Source of the DNA: Muscardinus avellanarius
Taxonomy: Eukaryota; Chordata; Mammalia; Rodentia; Gliridae
Direction of reading: 5' to 3'
Assembly (NCBI GenBank): GCA_963383645.1
Contig: OY726564.1
Coordinates: forward strand, 112,146,040 to 112,210,039
DNA: 64,000 bases
The translations under genes were made by a program, and so were the position numbers. The notes under the pieces are model-generated. The model saw only the letters and a list, made by a program, of their open reading frames with translations, had not been told where the DNA came from and searched no databases. This document shows positions 12,300 to 20,169 of this stretch, one piece after another. Numbering within the stretch: the stretch's first letter is position 1; each line of letters opens with the position of its first letter.

Positions 12300-14174
12300 C
12301 TTTCTTTCTTTCCTTTGTGTGTGTGTGTGTGTACTGAGGACTGAACCCAGCCACACCCCAGACCTATTTTATTCTTTTGAAACAGAGTCTCACTAGGTTG
12401 CCGAGGCTGGCCTCAAACCTTGAGATCCTGTCTCTGCCTCCCTGGGATTATATGTATATACCACAACACCCCAAACTTTAATTATTTTAAGAGGGGAGAA
12501 GAACAAATATCACAATAGAAAGTGGTAGCATTTTCTTTCAATTCAGTTGGATTAAAGCTAGTTTTAAAACTTATTTTTCTTAAAAACTATCTATTTCCAC
12601 CCAAAATAATCATTCTAGCAAATTCAATGTATTGAGAAAAGACGAGTGAGGCCCAGGGTACAGTACTGCTGGTGGAAAGAGGCTGTGGGCCTGCTGTACC
12701 AGCAGCCATTGAGGAAAGGAAGAAGGGAAGATCCCATCCCATGACAAGTGAGAAAAAGAGAAGAAAAGACACCCAGACAGCTTCTCTGGGGAGTCACTGG
12801 ACGGAATCCACACTCCTTGGGAAAGACCAATTCCCGATGGTGTCACAGTCCTCTAATTTGGTAGGAGGTGGGGCAGACAGTACAAAGGAGAGTGAAATTC
12901 CCAGGCCACCTACCTGTGATAACATGCCCGGGAGGGGCAGTGCTGCCAGGCTCCCCGCCTGGGTCCTGAGGAGGCCCTGGCCATGACTGATCCTAGCGTG
13001 GCTGCGGCTGCTATCCTGATTCACGGAGTGTCTAACTTTACCATAGTCCTCTCTCTCAACACTGTGCATACTTCAGGCCTAGGTGCTTCCTGCTTTAAAG
13101 AAATGAGAACGCAAGTCTTTTGGCACACCGCCACTTGCCCCAACATCAACTGACTGCAGCTGAGGACGGGGAAGGAAGATGCTCTGTGTCCCACAGAGGA
13201 CCACTCAGTGGTGCGCGCGCATCTCTAGATGGGTAAGAGAACGACACTTACCTGTCAACGTCACTGCTCGTTGGCCGAGCCACCTTGGCTCCTGAAGACC
13301 CTAACGTGTAACTCTCCTGTCCGACAGAGCCGTGGCCCGTGGTGTCAATCACCATGGCTGTGACTTCCTCCGCACTACTCCCATCTTCTCCGGAAGGCTG
13401 GTTCTCGGGCCCGAGCCACTCCTCCAGGTTTTCAGTTTTGATGTGCACCGCTCCAAGAACCCTAACTTCGTCATCGCTCCGGGCGCCCCGGTCGGCCACC
13501 CCGGTCTCCACGTACCACTGTCCTGCTCGGTTGATCCGAAGGATGGGCTCCCGGCTTTCTACGTCAGAGCTCTGTTCAATTACCTGAGGGCTGGTGGATT
13601 CCTCGGGGGGACTCAGCTCTCTGATATCCAGCACGGCACTAACCTGTCCTCGCCGGGCCCCCTTTGGGGTATTGTGTCGCGGGCTCAGGGAGCGGGTCAG
13701 GTTTGGTGTTACCCTGTGAGACTCTGGAGGTCTCTCCTGATGTTTTGTCCTTGTTTGACTTAATTCTGCTTCAACCTCGGCCACATTAATTTTGAAATGA
13801 ATGCCCTCCAGGATCTGCGTACATTTGTCTATAATATGCTGCATTTGCAAAAAACTGGCAGCTGTTAGGTAGCTGATGATGTCTGCCAACTGCAGGCATA
13901 TCCGCCCTGTGTAACAGAAAGAAAGGAGTTGTTCAAAAACAGTCGGGTTCTTGATGACCGAAATGGAGACAGTGCTCATTTCGTTCAAGGACATGTGATC
14001 CCGGAAGTAGGGGGAACTGGCGGCCAGGACCACTTTGTGAGCCCGAAAGGCCTGCCCTTGCACGTTGACCACGATGTCACAGAGCCGGCCCTGCATGCGC
14101 AGCTGGTTGAGATGGCTCAGGACGGAGTTGCTGAAGTCGGGGATCTCCAACTGTATGTTCCCGCCTTTCTCCAT
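6282..14174 (-). CDS. ZBTB37: ZBTB37, BTB/POZ and C2H2 zinc-finger protein (3 coding exons, 503 aa)
   Basis: Predicted nuclear DNA-binding factor of the ZBTB family. Coding exons are 14174-13252, 11723-11624 and 6770-6282; the joined frame is 1512 nt, giving 503 aa, the length I recall for the human protein. The start is chosen at the MEKGGNIQLEIPDF methionine; an in-frame upstream ATG at 14228 lies beyond the splice acceptor (AG at 14210-14209) and is intronic. Residues about 20-130 form the BTB/POZ dimerisation domain (FSNSVLSHLNQLRMQGRLCD, then FRAHKVVLAASSPYF). A Ser/Pro/acidic linker follows. Three C2H2 fingers sit in the last exon: C375/C378/H391/H395, C403/C406/H419/H423 and C431/C434/H447/H452. 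Every finger ligand is present. The Arg codon at the exon 1/2 junction is split AG|A. The acceptor of the last exon is preceded by a pure C run. BTB partners and DNA targets cannot be read from sequence. Confidence 0.97.
6859..6983 (-). mobile_element. SINE fragment in ZBTB37 intron
   Basis: B1-like arm (reverse complement) from CCCCCAGCCC to CCACCACACCTGGCT. It starts about 90 bp upstream (gene sense) of the ZBTB37 last-exon acceptor. Confidence 0.85.
7017..7225 (+). mobile_element. Young SINE (CCCGCGCTTGGGAGGCGG subfamily) with duplication
   Basis: Duplication AAAAGAGGCAAGGGC at 7001-7015 and 7226-7240 is perfect. The right arm has a short internal repeat (GTGTAGCCCGTGGGAGTGTATCC). Confidence 0.93.
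7396..7870 (-). mobile_element. Cluster of three reverse SINEs around a GT tract
   Basis: ID-arm piece 7396-7455, (TG)22 at 7456-7499, then dimers 7500-7670 and 7681-7870, each with the GGTACTGGGGATGGAACC type start. Confidence 0.85.
8035..8245 (+). mobile_element. SINE (B1/ID dimer)
   Basis: Both arms with an A13 tail; right arm GGGCTGGGGGTGTAGCTCTG. Confidence 0.9.
8403..8645 (+). mobile_element. SINE (B1/ID dimer) with a (CCAA)n tail
   Basis: Full-length dimer whose A-rich tail has expanded into about nine CCAA units at 8605-8640. Confidence 0.9.
9189..9350 (+). mobile_element. Old diverged SINE
   Basis: GGAGGCTGAGGCAGGAGGAT left arm and a decayed right arm ending CCGGGGCTCAATCTG. Confidence 0.7.
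9375..10024 (-). mobile_element. Reverse SINE cluster with compound GT/GA microsatellite
   Basis: Dimer 9375-9560 runs into (GT)20(GA)25 at 9561-9650; a B1 arm lies at 9660-9785, then a full dimer at 9815-10024. The microsatellite grew at the 5' (CACC) edge of the first SINE. Confidence 0.85.
9561..9650. repeat. Compound microsatellite (GT)20(GA)25
   Basis: Uninterrupted GT then GA dinucleotides in ZBTB37 intron 2; likely length-polymorphic. Confidence 0.97.
10124..11037. mobile_element. Four SINEs in ZBTB37 intron
   Basis: 10124-10295 (+), 10360-10525 (-), 10601-10807 (+, flanked by TTTATCACTTTTT/TTTACCACTTTTTT) and 10840-11037 (+). The last leads into an (AC) tract. Confidence 0.85.
11039..11087. 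repeat. (AC)24 microsatellite
   Basis: Pure AC run extending the tail of the preceding SINE. Confidence 0.97.
11624..11723 (-). CDS. ZBTB37: ZBTB37 middle coding exon (100 nt)
   Basis: Small exon between acceptor TTCCAACAG and donor CCCAG|GTGTG, encoding FSPSGSVVPLTERHRARSES and the following PGRVDEPKQPSSQ. At 100 nt it is not a multiple of three, so skipping it would shift the frame into the zinc-finger exon. The surroundings (11540-11720) are GC-rich for an internal exon. Confidence 0.93.
11935..12105 (+). mobile_element. SINE upstream of ZBTB37 middle exon
   Basis: Diverged dimer with left arm GCTGGGCGTGTTGGTGCTCG and a shortened right arm. Confidence 0.8.
12246..12470 (-). repeat. (TTTC)n and (GT)n tract running into a reverse SINE
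   Basis: (TTTC)16 with one interruption at 12246-12314, (GT)8 at 12316-12332, then a 5'-shortened reverse SINE 12333-12470. Confidence 0.88.
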
Positions 14175-14208
14175 GGTCGTGCCCGAAGGTGCAGGCAGGT
14201 GTTCAACC
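13252..14208 (-). CDS. ZBTB37: ZBTB37 first coding exon (5'UTR end plus BTB domain)
   Basis: Exon bounded by acceptor CTCTCGGCAG at its upstream edge and donor GACAG|GTAAGT at 13252. It holds 34 nt of 5'UTR and residues 1-307 plus two bases of codon 308. The whole BTB domain is in this single exon, as is usual for ZBTB genes. The linker it encodes contains several SP/TP sites (SLSPRHNTP, ELSPPEESTSP) and a sumoylation-like site VHIKTE; modification is inference only. Confidence 0.95.
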
Positions 14209-14629
14209 CTGCCGAGAGAAGAAACCACACTCTCGTCAGTAATTACAGTTTTGCTCCCGCTTGCTTCCTAGTTCAAACACACTTAAAACATTACTTGGTG
14301 AAAACTTAAAATCAAGTACAAAGAGATACCTTCCTTATGTTTAGACAGGAAAACAGAAAGACCGGCAGGTTCTTTTAGTCTAGGTACCGCAGCAAGATAC
14401 AGTTAAAACCCAAAAAAGTGACTGTTAAGACTGCTGAAAATTCAAGTTATGACCACACTTTCCTTACTAATAAGGTAGTTCAACCAAAGGGGAAGGAGCA
14501 TCCACTGTAAGGTATTTGCTGGCTGAGTATAACACGCCGTGACTACGTCACAACTTTTCTCTGGAGGAATAAAAAATTCTTTGAATAAATGTAATTATAT
14601 ACAGATGGGTTGATTAGACAGTTCTTTTT

Positions 14630-14826
14630 TTTTTTTTTTTTTTTTTTGGTGGTACTGGGGTTCCTGGAAGTCCTTCTACCTCCGGGCTACACTCCCAGAT
14701 TTACATTTTTATTTGGAAACAGGGTCTCCTAAGCCAACGCGCGTGGCTGGCTTCGAACCTGCACGATCCTCCTGTCTCTGCCTCCCAAGCGCGGGGATGA
14801 CAAGCGTGCGCCACCACGCCCGGCTG
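14630..14826 (-). mobile_element. Young SINE in ZBTB37 5' intron, duplication visible
   Basis: GACAGTTCTTTTT at 14617-14629 repeated at 14827-14839; CCCAAGCGCGGGGATGACAA identifies the CG-rich subfamily. Confidence 0.92.
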
Positions 14827-15879
14827 GACAGTTCTTTTTAATATTTTAGTACATGTTCCGTGAGTTGTTATATTACTTTTAAAGTGACTAATATCCCACA
14901 TGAACGTAAGCCAACGTTTTGAAGTTGAGGACTTGGCGCTCCCACAGAAAGCCTGTGGGTATAAAACTAGGAGGCTCGCTGCAGTTAGGAAAAATCCAGA
15001 GCTGTGTCAGGACTCAGACTCGCAGCAGAGAAGTCCAAGTCCAGTGGTCAAAGTTGGGGAAAGCTAAGGGAACGGCCTCTATCCAAATTCGAAGCTGAGA
15101 ATTCCGGTGGTGATACCGATTCAAACATACAGTTCCTTGGAGCTGCTAGCTGGAGAACATGTACAAGTGTGGCCAACACTTTTACCGGGGTGCAACAGCA
15201 CCCACCAGTCTTCCATAGTTGTGGGTAGTCTATAAATCCCGACAGGAAAGCAATGCCTTAAGCCCAAGGTCCATCCGCGCATCTATACTTTGTGTGATTT
15301 AAATAGTTGCGAAGACTTGAAACTTCAGGAAACCGCAAGGACAAGCTCAGAGCATGTACACCACATTCGCCAGCAAGCAGGTAAGTGTACACACCGCTTT
15401 CAAGAACCAGCTTTAGCCAATCTGACCTTTTTCCAAAGCGTTATTGTTTGTTTTGAAACTTTTACTCCAATAAGAGCCTCTGTCGACGCCATCGTGAATG
15501 CAGAGGTGTGTGAGTTGCAGCCTACACCAGCGCCCGGCTCGGATTGCTCTTTCCGGCAATTCCCCGTGAGGACGAGGCCCCTGGAGCGAGGTCTGTCTCC
15601 ACGGCCGGCGCGGGAGGGTGCGAGCTGCAAGAGGGAGAGTCGGGAGGCCATGGGGGCGCCGCTCGGGGCTGCGCGGGGCGCGGCCCGCGAGGGCGCGGCG
15701 GTGGGTGTGTGCCTGGGTGTGCCGGGGGAGGGGGCGCCCGGGGCCTGAGGGAGGGGCCGCTGGGGGCGGGGCCGGAGCCGGGCGGCCGGGGTGGGAGGGG
15801 CGCCGCGGGGCGGGGGGGCTGCGGCGGGGCCGCGGGGCCGGGCGCGGGGCCGAGTCCAGGCCGGGAGCAGCACCTACCT

Positions 15880-16060
15880 CCGGGGGTGGAAACGGGCCGG
15901 AATGGGCCGGAACACCGTCCCGGAAGTGAAACCCCCCGCCCCCTCCCCCGGAGCGGGCGACGTGCCGGAAGGAAATCACTCCCCCTCACGCCGCCCCCGC
16001 CCCCTCCCCAGCGCGTTCCGTCCTCGCGCCCCCTCCTCTCCCCTCCCCGCCCCTCCTCCC
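15880..16060 (-). promoter_or_regulatory. ZBTB37: ZBTB37 promoter and probable noncoding first exon
   Basis: CpG-dense sequence with runs of GGGCGG/CCGCCC boxes and a strong minus-strand donor GGAG|GTAGGTG, with the exon edge at 15878. This donor would splice to the coding exon acceptor at 14208. The transcription start is not visible and is put loosely at 15950-16060. A divergent GAS5 start lies about 200 bp away. Confidence 0.6.
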
Positions 16061-16205
16061 CGGGCGGGAGGGGGCGGAGCGTGCGTCACGTGGGCGCCAT
16101 GTCCCCGCCCAAGACGGAGGAGGCGGGGCCTCGGCAGTGGGCGGGGCGGGGCTAAGGGGGGACGCACACGAGCGTCGCGCGTCATGACGTCACGAGTAGC
16201 GTCTC

Positions 16206-16240
16206 TATATAGAGGGCGCCGGACGCCATTCTGGTCTTTT
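16206..16240 (+). promoter_or_regulatory. GAS5: GAS5 core promoter: TATA box and pyrimidine-tract start
   Basis: TATATAGA at 16206-16213 lies 30 nt upstream of a C followed by TTTT at 16236-16240. A C plus pyrimidine run is the 5'TOP-type start known for GAS5, which ties stability of the spliced RNA to mTOR and translation. The exact start base is inferred. Confidence 0.75.
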
Positions 16241-16473
16241 GGGGCTGCGACTCTCCATGGGTCAGGTGAGATGAGCTTCGCCGTCGTTAGGTGTGTTGCG
16301 TACACGGCCCCTTTTCTGCTTGGGACTTCCAGCCCTTTGGTTTTAGTGTTAATCTTAATCTGGCTGGCGGTCTAGTTGGTGGGAGATTCCGTTTGGATGC
16401 AGGCGCGACCAGAACCCAAACACGGGATTTCTGGTACTGGGCGAAGCCAGGGAGAGACTCGGCTGCGCGGCCT

Positions 16474-16541
16474 GCCTGTGATGAAGCCCGTGTTGGTAGG
16501 GACATCTGAGAACGCTGATGAATGCCAACGGCTCTGAAGGC
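16474..16541 (+). ncRNA. SNORD74: C/D box snoRNA SNORD74 (U74)
   Basis: Box C GTGATGA at 16478-16484, D' CTGA about 16506, C' CTGATGA about 16515, box D CTGA at 16534-16537. The terminal stem is GCCT with AGGC. The guide segments match the known U74 layout; the family directs 2'-O-methylation of 28S rRNA. It lies in the first intron, 554 nt from the next acceptor found. Confidence 0.96.
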
Positions 16542-17216
16542 CGCGCGCCGAGGCCCCGGGGAGGCCTCTGTCCTGCGCCTCGCTCCAGGAAAGGCCAGTA
16601 GTTGGCGCCCACGTGGGTCGCGTGGATGCTCGCCTTCCGCAGCGCACCATTTTTATCACTCGCGTTCTAGAGAATTGAAGCCGGGGCTTTGCTATCTCTG
16701 AGGTACACCCCAGGGTCCTCACTTGTGGAACTGGCCTATAACGTGTAGGCCTCCCGTCGCCGTCTCAAGTACTGGCTTCATAGAACGCCCCACCGTGCTC
16801 GCTGCATCCATTTTTGGTGCATAGGGGTCTGTTGCGGTACTTGGCAATTTCCAATAGATCTCCTGATGGTGCGATTTTTGTGGAGCCAGTCACTGACAGG
16901 GAGTGAAATTGGTTGGCATAAACTGCATAAATAAACCTACAGGGTGGCCGAAAAATGTAAATTGGCACAAATGAATTACAGGACCATTTAACGTTAATGG
17001 GAACGATATTACGCAGACATGTAATGCTTTTTTTGGTATATCCAGTGGCACTGTAGCGCTGACAGCCTTCCCGTTTATTTTTGGTTTTGATCCAGGGTCG
17101 TCTAAACCTGCCATCCCCTTGGTCAGCCTCCTGAGCCGCAATATGGCTTCTGATAGCATCTTACAGACAGGTAAGAATTGTGGAAGTATGTTGTATGCGG
17201 TGGTTTTTAAATCTCA

Positions 17217-17278
17217 AGCCTATGATGGTATAAGAGTAGTGGACAGAAGAGATTTCTGAAAAACTGTATTCTGAGGCT
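17217..17278 (+). ncRNA. SNORD75: C/D box snoRNA SNORD75 (U75)
   Basis: Terminal stem AGCCT/AGGCT, degenerate box C ATGATGG at 17222-17228, box D CTGA at 17271-17274. The conserved stretch AGAGTAGTGGACAGAAG is characteristic of U75. It ends 77 nt before the exon 3 acceptor. The family guides 28S rRNA 2'-O-methylation. Confidence 0.96.
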
Positions 17279-17430
17279 GTAATTACCTGCAATATGATTC
17301 TTAGCCCAGCCATCAAGGGAGTGTCTCATTATGTTTTACGTTTTGTTTTTTCTAGTTATGTGGCAAAGGAGGATGAGAATTGAGGTGAGTAACTGAACCG
17401 TTACTATTCACGTTTAAAACCAACTGAATG

Positions 17431-17512
17431 TGCCACAATGATGACATTTTATTTGCTACTCTTGACTGCCAGGATGACGATTGTCTAAACCACCATTACC
17501 TTAACTGAGGCA
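17431..17512 (+). ncRNA. SNORD76: C/D box snoRNA SNORD76 (U76)
   Basis: TGCC/GGCA terminal stem, box C ATGATGA at 17438-17444, box D CTGA at 17505-17508, and the conserved ACCACCATTACCTTAA segment before box D. It ends 65 nt before the acceptor. The family guides 28S rRNA methylation. Confidence 0.96.
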
Positions 17513-17741
17513 CACAAAAGTGTGATTAGGGGGACCTGGACTTTCCACCTGGTTCACCTGAAGTTGTTCCTTCCTAGGTCCTGAGCAGCCAGTCCGAGCC
17601 ATGGCCTCAGGGGTGAGTAACCTGATTTGTAATCTGTACATTGCAGTGTTTAGGGCTGAGATAGAAAACAGGAAAAACGGGTTCTTTTTCCCCTTTCAAA
17701 TGTGAGTGTTCAGTATTTGGATAATACTGGAGGAGGAACAC

Positions 17742-17804
17742 AGATACTATGATGGTTGCATAGTTCATCAGATTAATGAAGACATTGGAAATGTCTGAGT
17801 ATCT
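17742..17804 (+). ncRNA. SNORD77: C/D box snoRNA SNORD77 (U77)
   Basis: Perfect six-base terminal stem AGATAC/GTATCT, box C ATGATGG at 17749-17755, box D CTGA at 17795-17798. It ends 85 nt before the next exon. The position between SNORD76 and SNORD44 matches other mammals. Confidence 0.95.
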
Positions 17805-18100
17805 GGGATTTTGGGGCAGGGGCGATGTTTCATTAACCTAGCTGTAAAGTCTAATACTTACTGCGTGTCATATTGTAAACTTTTTGTAGGTACAAGATAA
17901 GAAACCGCAAGTTGTACTGGTGAGTGAAGTTGTAATTGAATCCAAGTAGGTAACTGGACAAACCATTAATGTATGGATGGCTTTTACTAAAGGTTGCATG
18001 CAGTAAGCCCTCAAATCATAATGCAAAATGTACCAGTATTGGGATAACAAAAGGCACCGAATAAAAGCTAGATTCATGTCCTGTTACCTTTAAATATGTA

Positions 18101-18168
18101 GCCTGAGTGATGATAAGCAGAAACTGACTGAACATGAAGGTCTTTATTAGCTCTAACTGATTTCAGGC
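18101..18168 (+). ncRNA. SNORD44: C/D box snoRNA SNORD44 (U44)
   Basis: Terminal stem GCCTGA/TCAGGC, box C GTGATGA at 18107-18113, box D CTGA at 18157-18160, with the conserved TTAGCTCTAACTGA end that guides methylation of 18S rRNA (A166 in human numbering, from memory). It ends 65 nt before the acceptor. Confidence 0.97.
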
Positions 18169-18369
18169 ATTAGGATGGCAGGGGAGTGGGGGTAAAGCAT
18201 CTGGTTACTCTAAAAAGCATCCTTCCTTCTCAGGCCGAGCCTGATGGCTGGACCAGCCTCATGATTTCAGGTAAGTATTGGGGCTTACTGCCTAGCTGCA
18301 TGAAGACTTACCTGCATGTTTGAATGTGAATGCTGCCTTGGCTGTTTGAGCATGCTCTGCATGGGGTTT

Positions 18370-18434
18370 TTGTAATGATGTTGATCAAATGTCTGACCTG
18401 AAATAAGCATGTAGACAAGTTTAATACTGAAGAA
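18370..18434 (+). ncRNA. SNORD78: C/D box snoRNA SNORD78 (U78)
   Basis: Box C ATGATGT at 18375-18381, box D CTGA at 18427-18430, internal GATCAAATGTCTGACCTGAA as in mammalian U78. It ends 67 nt before the next exon. The terminal stem is short. Confidence 0.95.
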
Positions 18435-18790
18435 CCCTGTGACAGCTAACTGGAGATACTATAGTTATCTCTACCATTAATCATTCTCGTTTCTGTTGTA
18501 GCTTCTGCTTAAACATAGAAACGCTCTGTATGGATCCTGAATTCGGTAAGACCTTGAGGACAGTTCCTTGGTTTCTTGCATTTCGTGCATGTTTCTGAAA
18601 TGTGGGCTTAATTGTTGGCTGAAATGTTGAACAGATGAGTGTCTTGGGTACAATTTACAGTACAGAAATGAGACAGTATTAGACTTATAAATCTTGGGAG
18701 TAAAATTTTAATTGATTTTTTTTTTCAGGTTCACATTGGATACCTTTTAAAGGTATGTGTTTTATTCATGTTGAAAAAATACTTTAAAAG

Positions 18791-18873
18791 ATACTGTTTG
18801 TGATGACTTAGTTTAATACAGATGGGAATCTCTCTGAAAGAGAATGAAGATTAGTTTTAATCTGAAACAGTAT
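18791..18873 (+). ncRNA. SNORD79: C/D box snoRNA SNORD79 (U79)
   Basis: Eight-base terminal stem ATACTGTT/AACAGTAT, box C GTGATGA at 18800-18806, internal CTGA near 18835, box D CTGA at 18862-18865. It ends 65 nt before the acceptor. The family guides 28S rRNA methylation. Confidence 0.96.
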
Positions 18874-19104
18874 TTGGGGAGATTATTGCAATCTGGTTAC
18901 TAAATATCCATTACTAAATTAGACTAAAATCCCTGCAGGTGTAAGGATCAAACCTGGGATAGAGAAAATGGCACAAGAATCTTAAAGCAAAGGTATGGTC
19001 TCCACTGGAAGCTCTAGTGACTTGTGGCCTGGAGGGCCGCCATGTAGGCGCTCTGCTGAGCTGCACTGCTCTGGCCTCAGCTTTAACTAGATGGCCCTAA
19101 AGCC

Positions 19105-19185
19105 GGTACAGTGATGATAACATAGTTCAGCAGACTTGACACTGATGAGCAATCACAAAAGTCTTTCGCTCCTATCTGATGTACC
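19105..19185 (+). ncRNA. SNORD80: C/D box snoRNA SNORD80 (U80)
   Basis: Perfect stem GGTACA/TGTACC, box C GTGATGA at 19111-19117, internal CTGATGA near 19142, box D CTGA at 19176-19179, and the conserved guide AGTCTTTCGCTCCTAT. The family guides two 28S rRNA methylations. A SINE inserted just downstream leaves it 269-297 nt from the acceptor, unlike its neighbours. Confidence 0.97.
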
Positions 19186-19227
19186 TGGCTTCAGTGCAAC
19201 GTACACCCATTAAAAATAAAATTCTAC

Positions 19228-19419
19228 GCCGGGCGTGGTGGCACACGCTTGTAATCCCCGCGCTTGGGAGGCGGAGACAGGAGGATCCCGCAGGTTCGAA
19301 GCCAGCCGCGTGCGCTGGTTTAGGAGACCCTGTTTCCAAAATGAAAATGTAAAAAATAGGTCTGGGAGTGTAGCCCGGAGGTAGAAGGGCTTCCAGGAAC
19401 CCCAGTACCACCAAAAAAG
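19228..19419 (+). mobile_element. SINE inside GAS5 intron downstream of SNORD80
   Basis: CG-rich subfamily dimer, GCCGGGCGTGGTGGCACACG to CCAGTACCACC plus A6. Flanks AAATTCTAC (19219-19227) and AAATTCCAG (19420-19428) are an imperfect duplication. It adds about 200 nt between SNORD80 and the next acceptor. Confidence 0.92.
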
Positions 19420-19730
19420 AAATTCCAGAAGAGTTGAGTTGCAGTTGTCTACAGATGTCTTGTTCTATACTCTCCATTTCAGGATTGATGAAGGTAGACA
19501 CTGCCCATCACTCTGAAGGCTTGAAGCAGGACTATTACTGAACTCAGGAGTCCAAGGCCAGTAGTAATAGAGGTTAGTTGAAAATTGCGAGGAAACTTGG
19601 GGCATTGTACAAATGACTCAGATTTTGTCAGATAATGGTTTTTTTCTATCTTCAGGCAGGTAAACCTGTGAAACATCCTGGAAACTTTGAAGGTATGTCA
19701 GTATTTTGTTTATATGTATAACTTGGAAAG

Positions 19731-19810
19731 TAACCAGTGATGTAATGATTCTGCCAAATGAAATAAGATGATATCATTTCTAAAACCGTTCCATTTTAAT
19801 TCTGAGGTTA
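19731..19810 (+). ncRNA. SNORD47: C/D box snoRNA SNORD47 (U47)
   Basis: TAACC/GGTTA terminal stem, box C GTGATGT at 19737-19743, box D CTGA at 19802-19805, guide segment AAACCGTTCCATTTTAATT. It ends 64 nt before the acceptor. The family guides 28S rRNA methylation. Confidence 0.96.
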
Positions 19811-19952
19811 CAGTACTAAAATGCATTAATGCAAATAAATTTCTACCACATCTAAATATAATTTTGATTTTTAGGGCACGTGGGGCAAGCGTCGAGGCTT
19901 TGCTCTTCGAAAGGTGAGCATTGGAGATAGCGCACCAGCACTGCTGCCACTG

Positions 19953-20027
19953 CAGAATACATGATGATCACCCCAGCTTGAACTCTCTCACTGACTACTT
20001 GATGATGGTCACAGATCTGATGTTCTG
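19953..20027 (+). ncRNA. SNORD81: C/D box snoRNA SNORD81 (U81)
   Basis: CAGAATA/TGTTCTG terminal stem, box C ATGATGA at 19961-19967, internal TTGATGATG C'-like box, box D CTGA at 20017-20020, guide AACTCTCTCA before the internal CTGA. It is the last snoRNA, 67 nt before the final exon. Confidence 0.96.
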
Positions 20028-20146
20028 TAGTCCCCAAGGTCTGCTTTGGGAACTTTCTAGGCATGTGGCTAAGTGGAGTTACTTTTTGTTCCAGGCAGCT
20101 TGCTGGTGGATGCTCAGTGGATGATAGAAGACACGGCATCAAATTT

Positions 20147-20152
20147 AATAAA
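20147..20152 (+). terminator. GAS5: GAS5 polyadenylation signal AATAAA
   Basis: AATAAA in the last exon, within a TTTAATAAATTT context like that of other mammalian GAS5 genes; cleavage expected near 20165-20175. Confidence 0.85.
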
Positions 20153-20169
20153 TTTCTGAAAACATCTAG

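Larger units (their letters stand above)
15590..16270. promoter_or_regulatory. CpG island shared by ZBTB37 (minus) and GAS5 (plus)
   Basis: Very GC- and CpG-rich block between two divergent first exons. It holds GC boxes, a CACGTG E-box at 16087-16092 (TCACGTGG context, MYC/USF/TFE type), a perfect palindromic CRE TGACGTCA at 16185-16192, and a TATA box at 16206-16213 that points at the GAS5 start. The long open frames across it on both strands are composition artefacts. Confidence 0.85.
16236..20165 (+). ncRNA. GAS5: GAS5 snoRNA host gene (noncoding, about 13 exons)
   Basis: Noncoding host gene whose introns release ten C/D box snoRNAs. Spliced GAS5 has no long frame and is known in other mammals as a 5'TOP, nonsense-decay-sensitive RNA that rises during growth arrest. 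Exons read from splice sites: 16236-16265, 17096-17170, 17356-17384, 17578-17612, 17890-17919, 18234-18270, 18502-18545, 18729-18752, 18939-18992, 19455-19492 (tentative; alternative 19483-19572), 19656-19692, 19875-19913 and 20095-20165. Exons are tiny and poorly conserved while the snoRNAs are strongly conserved, as expected. Introns 18546-18728 and 19493-19655 hold no recognisable snoRNA. The AATAAA at 20147-20152 marks the 3' end. DARS2 lies downstream, convergent. Confidence 0.95.

Noticed and set aside
13332..13763. Plus-strand frame of 143 residues
   Set aside because: Antisense shadow of the ZBTB37 BTB exon.
15400..16375. Several 150-200 residue frames on both strands
   Set aside because: GC-rich promoter shadow at the ZBTB37/GAS5 island; low-complexity protein and no splice logic.
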